Positions 53,128 to 62,300 of a DNA stretch of 64,000 nt are shown here, in pieces. The first letter of the stretch is position 1; each line of letters starts with the position of its first letter. The position numbers were made by a program, and so were the translations under genes. A model generated the notes under the pieces. That model was not told where the DNA came from. It saw only the letters and a program-made list of their open reading frames with translations, and searched no databases. The stretch is taken from positions 124,001 to 188,000 of the forward strand of contig JBKBNI010000004.1 of the NCBI GenBank assembly GCA_046295455.1, in the 5' to 3' direction. Source of the DNA: Thermaurantimonas sp046295455. GTDB taxonomy: Bacteria; Bacteroidota; Bacteroidia; Flavobacteriales; Schleiferiaceae.

Positions 53128-56100
53128 GTGAAAAAAATATATTTTGTCATCTTCTTTCTGAGCAAATGTGCGTTAAGTGGACAAATCTTGCTGGTAAATC
53201 CGGTAAATCCAAGCACAGATGACACTGTTACTATCATTTACGATGCTACAAAGGGCAATGGAGCTTTGGCAAATTTCAATGGCCCTGTGTTTGCTCACAC
53301 CGGATTGATCACAACCGCAAGCACCGGTCCTAACAATTGGTTTTTTGTGCAGGGCAATTGGGGTACTTTCGACACTGCGCGCCTAATGACCCCCCTTGGA
53401 AACAATTTGTATTCGATAAAATATCATATTCGCTCATTTTACAATGTTCCACAGAATGTACAAGTATTAAAGCTCGCATTTGTCTTTAGAAATGCGAATG
53501 GATCGATCGTCGGTCGCGATGCTAACAATCAAGATATATTTTATGATATCAATCTTCTTTCACCTCAGACTGTTACTTCATTTTCAATAGCTTCAAATAT
53601 ACTTACGGTAGTGTGCGATACAGGGGCCATCCAGTTAACCCGTGTGAAGGATAATGTGATGAAAATACACTATACGGCTTCGAGTCAATTTCAGTCTTAT
53701 GATGCCTTAGTATCAGCAGGAGACACTCCTAAGACATCCATCGTATTACAAATACCGGGAGGCTTACTTTTTGGTGGAGGAGACATATCTGTACTGGTCA
53801 GAAGTAACCCTGTAAGACTAACCTATATTTATAAAAATGATACATTAGCAAATGACTTGAGGGGCTCCTGGCAGCAGTTTACGCGTAGAGGATTGAGCTT
53901 TAGGCTCGATTCAAACGAACGTCTTTATGGAACTGGTTCACGGGCTATCTTAGCCAACAGGAGAGGGGAGGAGTTGGATGTGTATAATTCGGCTGTATAT
54001 GGATACGGGCCTGGAGCACAGACGATGAATATAACAATGCCCTTCGTGGTAAGCTCTAAGGGTTACGGAATTTTAGCTGATAATTATTCGCCGGCAAAAC
54101 TTGACTTAGGAAAAAAAGACCCTTCGGAAATGCGCTTTTCATTTGAAGGCGGAGAATTGGTATACTACTTCATCGGTGGAGATTCTTATGGAGATATTTT
54201 AATGGGGTATTCGAAAGTAACCGGGTTTCAGCCCTTGCCGCCACGCTGGGCACTCGGGTACATTCAGTCAAGATACGGTTACCAATCGGAAACAGAGGCG
54301 CGTCAGGTAGTTACATCATTGCGAAGTCATGGATTCCCGCTGGATGCCTTGATTCTTGATCTCTATTGGTTTGGCTCACCGGCAACTATGGGTAATTTCA
54401 CTTGGGACTATACCAAATTTCCGAATCCCGTGAAGATGATCAGTGATTTTAATGACATCGGTGTCAAAACGATCCTCATTACAGAGCCTTATTTTACTCA
54501 ACAGAGTACCAAGTTCAATATTCTTGCTCAAAATGGATGGCTTGCAAAGAATGCACAAGGTCAGCCATTTGTGATTGGTGGATTTTGGGCCGGAAGTGCG
54601 GGGCTAATCGACTTAACCAATGACAGTGCTCTCAACTACATGTGGAGTCTGTATCCACCGCGGATCAACGAGGGCGTTGGCGGCTGGTGGTGCGACTTGG
54701 GCGAACCAGAGAACCATCCTGAGGGGATGATCCATCAAAAAGGTACAGCTCGACAGATTCACAACAGCTACAGTATGCTCTGGGCAAGACGACTGTATGA
54801 TGGCTATCGGCAGCAGTATCCCGATCAGCGCCTGTTTAATCTGATCAGATCCGGTTTTGCAGGAATGCAGAGGTATTCTACTTTTCCGTGGTCCGGAGAC
54901 GTACAGCGTTCTTGGGGAGGACTTAAGATTCAGATCCCCATTATGCTTGGAATGAGCATGAGTGGAATAGGGTATATGCACTCAGACCTGGGTGGTTTTA
55001 CCGGGGGAGGTCAGGATCCTGAGTTATACACACGTTGGTTTCAGCTTGGGGCCTTCAGCCCCATTATGAGAGCACATGGGGAGGGTGTACCGCCGGAGCC
55101 TTACAACTATCCACCCTTCTACAAAAATATTTGCCTGGAACATGCACGACTCAGATACCGATTTCTTCCTTACAACTATCATCTTGCATATTTAAATGCA
55201 ACCAAGGGGATCCCTCTGGCTTTACCTTCAGATTTTTTTAGTCCTGGTAATACATTCCTCATTGATCGGGATGAACAGTATTTGTGGGGGAAAGACATCC
55301 TTGTTGCTCCTGTCCTGGATGCTAATATGAATATTAAAACGGTGTACTTTCCAGAGGGAGGCTGGGTAGACTTTCATACCAATGGATTATATCCCGGGAA
55401 TACGCAAGCAAACGTCAGTGCTCAGATTTCTAGAATTCCTCTGTTTATAAGGTCAGGGGCCATCATTCCTATGGCTCCAGACAATATCTTAACTACAACG
55501 ACCTACAAGTATGATACCCTTATCGTTCGAAATTATTATGACGATCAGACAGCTGCTGACAGCGCTGAAGTATATACTGACAATGGGTCGGATCCTTCGG
55601 CTCTGGCAACAGGGGGTTTCAGTTTTTTAAATTTTAAATCACAAAAGTCCGGTCAGGATTACCACATAGAATGTACCATAGCAGGCAGCGGATATACAGG
55701 TATGCCTTCACAGCGCCTGTACAGATTTGAAATAGTTAGATATATGCTTACACCTTCAGAAGTACTATGGGATACAATCTTATTACAGAAATATACATCA
55801 TTAAGCCAATTAATTTCAGCTGGTACAGGATATTTTTATGACAACAATCAAAAAATTCTCTATGCTCAGGTTCAGTATTCAAACAACAATTCAGTCTTGA
55901 AAATCCGGCATGGTTCTGTATTTTTATCAGAGTTCAAACAATCTGAAATTGTCTCTTACCCCTATCCAAATCCATCAAACGGGAAATTTTCATTGGAAGT
56001 TTCTGAATTTGATCATCATACTAAAATTGAAATCTATGACCTGATGGGCCGACTTGTATATTCTGAAAAAGTAGTTAATTTGATGATTGAGCAAAATGTG

Positions 56101-56211
56101 ATTAACATAAACTTAACACCCGTCTTAAAAACATTTCAAAATCAAGTATTTATATTGAAATATATTCACCAGCAAAAAGTTTTTACCCGAAAATTACTAA
56201 TTTCCTGGTAA
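53128..56211 (+). CDS. Secreted GH31 glycoside hydrolase with T9SS sorting domain
   Basis: A 1027-aa enzyme of the alpha-glucosidase/alpha-xylosidase family. The GTG start at 53128 gives a good signal peptide (KKIYFVIFFLSKCALSGQ). An N-terminal module (about 20-160) resembles a carbohydrate-binding domain. The GH31 region follows: LYGTGSRA, ALGYIQSRYGYQSE, LILDLYWFG, the nucleophile aspartate in WWCDLGEPE, the acid aspartate in FPWSGDVQRSW, and MRAHGEG. A DUF5110-like C-terminal sandwich and the type A sorting domain (YPYPNPSNGKFSLEV to the end) complete it. It is exported by T9SS, so it acts outside the cell. The exact sugar is not evident. Confidence 0.92.
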   Translation: MKKIYFVIFFLSKCALSGQILLVNPVNPSTDDTVTIIYDATKGNGALANFNGPVFAHTGLITTASTGPNNWFFVQGNWGTFDTARLMTPLGNNLYSIKYHIRSFYNVPQNVQVLKLAFVFRNANGSIVGRDANNQDIFYDINLLSPQTVTSFSIASNILTVVCDTGAIQLTRVKDNVMKIHYTASSQFQSYDALVSAGDTPKTSIVLQIPGGLLFGGGDISVLVRSNPVRLTYIYKNDTLANDLRGSWQQFTRRGLSFRLDSNERLYGTGSRAILANRRGEELDVYNSAVYGYGPGAQTMNITMPFVVSSKGYGILADNYSPAKLDLGKKDPSEMRFSFEGGELVYYFIGGDSYGDILMGYSKVTGFQPLPPRWALGYIQSRYGYQSETEARQVVTSLRSHGFPLDALILDLYWFGSPATMGNFTWDYTKFPNPVKMISDFNDIGVKTILITEPYFTQQSTKFNILAQNGWLAKNAQGQPFVIGGFWAGSAGLIDLTNDSALNYMWSLYPPRINEGVGGWWCDLGEPENHPEGMIHQKGTARQIHNSYSMLWARRLYDGYRQQYPDQRLFNLIRSGFAGMQRYSTFPWSGDVQRSWGGLKIQIPIMLGMSMSGIGYMHSDLGGFTGGGQDPELYTRWFQLGAFSPIMRAHGEGVPPEPYNYPPFYKNICLEHARLRYRFLPYNYHLAYLNATKGIPLALPSDFFSPGNTFLIDRDEQYLWGKDILVAPVLDANMNIKTVYFPEGGWVDFHTNGLYPGNTQANVSAQISRIPLFIRSGAIIPMAPDNILTTTTYKYDTLIVRNYYDDQTAADSAEVYTDNGSDPSALATGGFSFLNFKSQKSGQDYHIECTIAGSGYTGMPSQRLYRFEIVRYMLTPSEVLWDTILLQKYTSLSQLISAGTGYFYDNNQKILYAQVQYSNNNSVLKIRHGSVFLSEFKQSEIVSYPYPNPSNGKFSLEVSEFDHHTKIEIYDLMGRLVYSEKVVNLMIEQNVININLTPVLKTFQNQVFILKYIHQQKVFTRKLLISW

Positions 56212-56280
56212 CACTCCATATCATTTTTTTCACTTTTTTTAAAAATTATTAAAAGAATATTTAATTATTGTTTAGCAGTT

Positions 56281-56288
56281 TATATTTG
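56281..56288 (+). promoter_or_regulatory. -7 box for the 2562-aa T9SS gene
   Basis: TATATTTG, a full TAnnTTTG match, 22 bases upstream of the ATG at 56311 in a very A/T-rich gap. No TTG at the best spacing was found. Confidence 0.5.
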
Positions 56289-56310
56289 TAATTCACAAAA
56301 TTTACTACTC

Positions 56311-59300
56311 ATGAAAAAAAATTACTTGATTAAGAGTGTTTTTACATTTTTAATTGGTATGATCTGTTGGCCCTTTACCGCCAGTGCACAGACAACGCCA
56401 ACCTCTCCTTCAGGTTACTTCTATGCAACAAACACAAGTGGTAACCTTGGATTGGACAGAAACAACAACGTAGTCGACATGACGACAGGAGCAACCACCC
56501 ACATTGCCGGTCCAGCTCCAGCCTCAGGTACGGGAAGCAATGCTACCTCAATCACTTTTCCATTTCCTTTTGAAATTTTAGGTCAAAGCATTACTACCTT
56601 TTCGGTTGCTACCAATGGGATCATGGGTTTGAACTTTAACGCAACGACAGGCAACAACATTGGTGGTGGCACAGGTATCCGGCTGGGGGCTTTTGTGACT
56701 GGTTTAAGTAATGGAGGACTTCATTCTACCGGATCTATATCCTCTAAAGTTGTAGGAACATCCCCAAACCGTTGCCTCGTCATTCAGTGGCAAGGTGTAA
56801 CTATAAATAATACTTCTACTACCGCCGATGGAACCTGGCAGGTAAGGTTGTACGAAACAACGAATTTAATTGAGTTTGTGCTTGGGCCTATATCCTTAGG
56901 TGCAGGTTCTTTGACTGCTGCAAAAACCGGATTCTCAAATGGTACAGCAGCAAATAACTATTTTGTTGTAAATTATTCAGATCATTCTGCCTCCAATACC
57001 ATCAATCATAACAACATAATAAATGTCCTTGGTCCTGTAACAGCATTGGCAGGAGGTGGAACAGCCACAACCAGAAGAGTTTATTTATTCTCTCCAACGC
57101 CATTTCCACAAACTCTTGTTTCAGTAACCAATGAACAAATTACAGGATCTGTGTCAGTAGGTGCGCTCAATGCGCCGGTAATCAGGCTAAATGTACAAAC
57201 TTCAGGTACATTGAATCCTCTGGAGGTTTCAAGCATTACGGCCTCTGCCAATGGAACAACAAATCTTAGCGATATTTCAAACGCAAAAATTTATTATACC
57301 GGAAATAGTGCAACATTCTCCACAGCAACCCAATTTGGCAGCACTATAGCAGCACCATCGACCAACATGGTGTTTTCAGGTACTCCTGTAACGCTTCAAA
57401 ATGGAAACAATTTCTTCTGGCTCACGTATGACGTAAATTCTACGGCTTCCATCAACAACGTAATCGATGGAGAAATTTCTTCAGTTACAGTATCATCCAT
57501 TGCCCAGACACCTTCGCCGATAGCACCAGCAGGAAATAGAATTATTCTTGCTCCGCTATCTGGCACCTACACTGTTGGTACATCTGGTCAGTTTGCCAAT
57601 TTAAATGATGCATTTGCCGCTATTAACACTGTGGGTCTTTCAGGTAATGTTACCTTAAACATTATTTCAGACATGACGTTATCGGCACCCGCTCAGCTGA
57701 ATCAATGGTCTGAAGTAGGTCCCGGAAATTATACAGTGACAATTTCACCAAGCGGTGGTGTGCGGACCATTGAAGGATCGTTTGCCAATACAGGGGTAAT
57801 AGTCTCAACCACCGGTCGACTAGTAATAGATGGACGTATTGGTGGTAGTGGTAATAATCTAGTCATACGAAATAATAATACCGGTGCTTCCGTAGGTGTT
57901 TTAGTAGCGGTTACTTCCCCTGCTGGAATAGATAATGTAACCATCCGTAATTGTAAAGTCCTTTGTGGCCCAACTTTGGGTTTCACTACCGCCACTACGG
58001 GTATTCAGGTGCAGACTTCCACAGGAAATCCGGGGGCTTCTAATGTCAAATTGATATCCAACATCATTCAAAGTGCATATAATGGAATTGTGATCAATCC
58101 AACCGCAGGATCTTCTAATTCCACTGGTTTGGAAATTATTGATAATATCATCGGTGAACCTAATGTGACTGATTCTACACTTAGAATTGGTTTCAGAGGT
58201 ATAGTAGTATCGCGGTCAACAGCTCCTTTAATTCAAGGAAATACCATCAACGATATCATATCCTATCTGAGCATAAATGTTGCAGGTATCAATATCGGTA
58301 CCGGATCAGACAGTGCCAAAGTTTATGCAAACAGGATAATAAATATACAAAGTTTTAATACTGGTGGCTGGGGGGCTTATGGCATCAACTGCGAGGCTGG
58401 TAATGCTCATGAAATCATCAACAATGAAATTACAGGTATAAGAACGATTAATTATTCCGCCACAAGTACAACGTGGAATGCCTTTGGAATTCGCTTTACT
58501 ACGGGTACAGGTCATAAAGTATATTTTAACTCCGTAAACCTTTTCGGAATTTATGAAAACACTAACACCCAGGTAGCAGCAAGTTCCTGCCTGGTAATAA
58601 CTTCGGGATTGGTTACAGCAGACTTAAAAAACAACAATTTTGTTAATCAGCACTCCTCTGTTGGTACAGGAGCGCTGGAATTTCACACGTTGTGGTTTCC
58701 AGCAGGTTATAACTTTTCTTCCAACTTATTATCAAACCACAACAATCTATTTCCGCCGGCATCCAATGGTTTTGTAGCTAAGGTGGGTATAACTACATCC
58801 TCTGGAAATTATGCTACTCTATCAGATTATCAATTATTTAGCGCAAAAGACACGAATTCGATTTCTGCTAATCCATTATTTAACAACAACCTGATTTTAA
58901 TTCCCACAAATCCTCTTCTCAACAATGCGGGTGTGCCCATAGCCGGCGTCACCACAGACATCACAGGGGCCACACGAGGAGCTAATCCAGACATTGGATG
59001 TTACGAATTTACTCCAACCCAAGTTTGTTTTCCTCCATCGAACATCACAGTATCAAACCTCACAGCGACATCAGCATCTGTGGGTTGGACTCCCGGAAGT
59101 AATTCACCAAATGATACCCTCTTTCAGGTTAGCTGGGGTCCGACAGGATTTACGCCCGGCACTAATCCTACGGTCATAGCACTGTGGAATTTCAATGGAG
59201 CATCTACAGCCACAGTACCTGGCGGTACTTCGTCTCCCTCTCCGGCTGAGGGTTCCGGTACTGCTTCATTGATAGGTGGTACTACAGCCACGTTTGCTTC

Positions 59301-62300
59301 AGGAATTATAGGTGGTGGAAGCTCGGATCCGGTCACTACAGTACCGCCAAACTACGGATGGAATGTTTCAAATTTCCCGGCGCAAGGTACCGGAAACAAA
59401 ACAGCAGGCATTCAGTTGAATGTGTCTACAGTCGGATTATCAAACATTGTATTACAGTTTGATCAAAGACACTCTAATACAGCAGCCAATACCGTGGTGG
59501 TTCAATATACTGCGGATGTTACTGCATCTACACCGGTGTGGATAGACTTTGCGACCTTTGTTGCTCCTGCAGGTGATGCATGGTACAACAAACGCACAGT
59601 TAACTTTTCATCCGTTGCAGCTCTGAACAATAATCCTAATGTGGCATTCAGAATTGTTTCAGCTTTTGCCGGAACCAGCAATGCATATGCTGCATCTACA
59701 ACCACTTCCAGCTATTCGACGACCGGCACATGGAGATTCGATATGGTGACTGTCACAGGTTCAGCTGCAGGTACTGGTACGACAGTGACGACTTCATCCA
59801 ATCCTTATTCAATTACAGGTTTGATGAGCAGCACCACTTATCAAGTGTATGTGCGCGCGCTTTGTGACACTACTCCGAGTGCATGGTCAGGACCATCAAC
59901 TTTTACAACACTCTTCCAGTGTCCACCCAATGCAGTCTGCGAAACATACACAGCTGGTGCAATCACTTCAGAATATAAACCCAGCCCCCTTTCCAATGAT
60001 ACATCTGTGTGCCCAGGTACCTTGCAAGTGACGATACCTGCTGGTAACATAGTTTCGGGTATAGATGTAGAATATACAATGATTGCTCAGTCAGGTGGAT
60101 GGATAAGTGAGCAAAGAAGCAGACTCTTTAGTCCTACAGTTAATAGCGGTGAACCAATGGTATCAGGCCCATCCATTTCAGCGGGTGGTACCCAAGTGTA
60201 TAACCGGTCGAATCTCAATTTTGCAAACGGAGTAAGTGGAAACCTTACCCTTCAGCTTCATGCTTTCAGAACATGGGGAGGTAGTGTTACTGGGATAGCT
60301 TCGTGCGATACCATTTATCAATTTATTCCTAATGGTTCATGGAGAGTGGTTGTTTATTATCAACAAGCCCCAACCTGCCCCGCTGTGACTGGTCTGACCG
60401 TAGGTGTAGTTACAGACACCTCTGTAGCTCTCAGCTGGAATGCCGCTACGGGTGCAACAGGGTATAAAGTTGAATATGGAACTCAGGGCTTTACTCCCGG
60501 CACTGGGATGACTGCCACTGTAGCAACTACCAACGCGGTGATCGGCGGACTCATGCCGCAGACGAGTTATGATTTCTACATTCGTACCATCTGTGGCACA
60601 GATTCCTCTGCTACACTTGCCGGCCCCGTATCAGCTACCACGCTGTGTGGTATCCAACAGATTCCATTTACTGAAACTTTTGATTCATCATCAACCACAT
60701 TTCCAATATGCTGGACAGCTGCACCTCAATATCAATGGGTCAATGTAGGTGGTTTCGGACAACCCGGTAATTCAGTTCGTTTTCCTTTTTACAACATTAT
60801 AAGTGGGTCATATGATGCCAACTCACCATTGTTTCAGCCGGTGCCTGCTAACTATCAATTGAAATTTGACCACGCCTATGCCACCTACAGCACTGAAGTG
60901 GACAGTCTAAAAATCAGCTATTCAACTGATGGGGGTGCTACTTACACGACCTTGATATCCCTTGCCGGAGGTGCCAATGGACCACTAACCACCGCTCCCC
61001 CTGTAACCTCGCCCTTTACTCCTACAGCAACTCAGTGGAGTACATTTAGCATAGGAATACCGGCGGGTACAAATAGAATTAAATTTACAGCTGTATCAGC
61101 ATACGGAAACAACCTGTATCTCGACAATTTCAAAATTGAACCGGCCGCACCAAGCGCTTTTGCACTATTATCACCGCCTGACAGTGCATTAGTTCTTGTG
61201 GCAGGTCCGGCACAGACTCCGATCGATATTACATGGAACAAAGCGGCCTCTCTGACTAACCCGGTTTATACATGGCTGGTGAAAACTCCAACCGGTACTT
61301 TTACATCACCCCTTGCTGCCATCCCATCAAACAATGGAGGTGCTGATACAACCCTGACATTAACAGTGGCTCAGGTAGATGCCTTGCTCGCTTCAAATGG
61401 TGTAGCTATAGGGGACACTGCCAATTTGGAGTGGACAGTAAGAGCTGTTGCCGGGTCGGATACCGTATTTGCCATCAAGCCGTTCTTTATTCGACTGGTA
61501 AGATTAGGAGTTGCGGCACCTAACTTCCTCGCTGCACCCCTGAATAATGGAGCCACCACTCAGGTCAGAGCTCCGAACGGAACTGCAGGCCATACCTACA
61601 TGCGCGCTGCTATGATCATTCGCCAAAATGAATTTCAGACGGCTGGTATTGACTCAAACACCATCCTTAGAGGAATGGGATTCACCCTGAGTGCTCCGAC
61701 CTCCGGCTCTGTGACAGGTATATTTAAAATATATGTCCAAAACACCACAGATATCAACTACAATAAAGGAACCTCATGGACGGGAATCATACCGGGTATG
61801 AATCTTGTCTTTGAAGACACGGTCATAATTCCATCAGGTCAAACATTGTACAACATATTGTTTGATAGTGTATTTACCTACTCGGGTCAGAATCTCTACC
61901 TGGCTTATGACTGGCAAATGATATCTCCTGCAGCCCCATCGGCCTTCACATACCTGTCAAACAATACAATTGCGTCGTCATTGGTCTCCGCGGCCTCAGC
62001 AACGGTGCCACCTGCCACATTGGCCGCGACTGCCTTCCGCCCCGAAATCCGCTGGGCTGTTGACAAAAAAGCAAACGACCTCGAAGTCCGTGCACTCTGG
62101 GCCAAAGGCAAAAATGCAACTCCCTGGGGCAAACCTGAGACTATACAAGCCGTAATTGTGAATAATGGTTATCTGCCTCAAAATAAGAATGTGACCCTTA
62201 CAGTAACCGGAGCTAATTCAGCCACATTTACTGCCGGAGTAAATCTTCTCTCTGGTCAATCAACGACAGTCACTTTCAATTATACAAATACCAATCTGGG

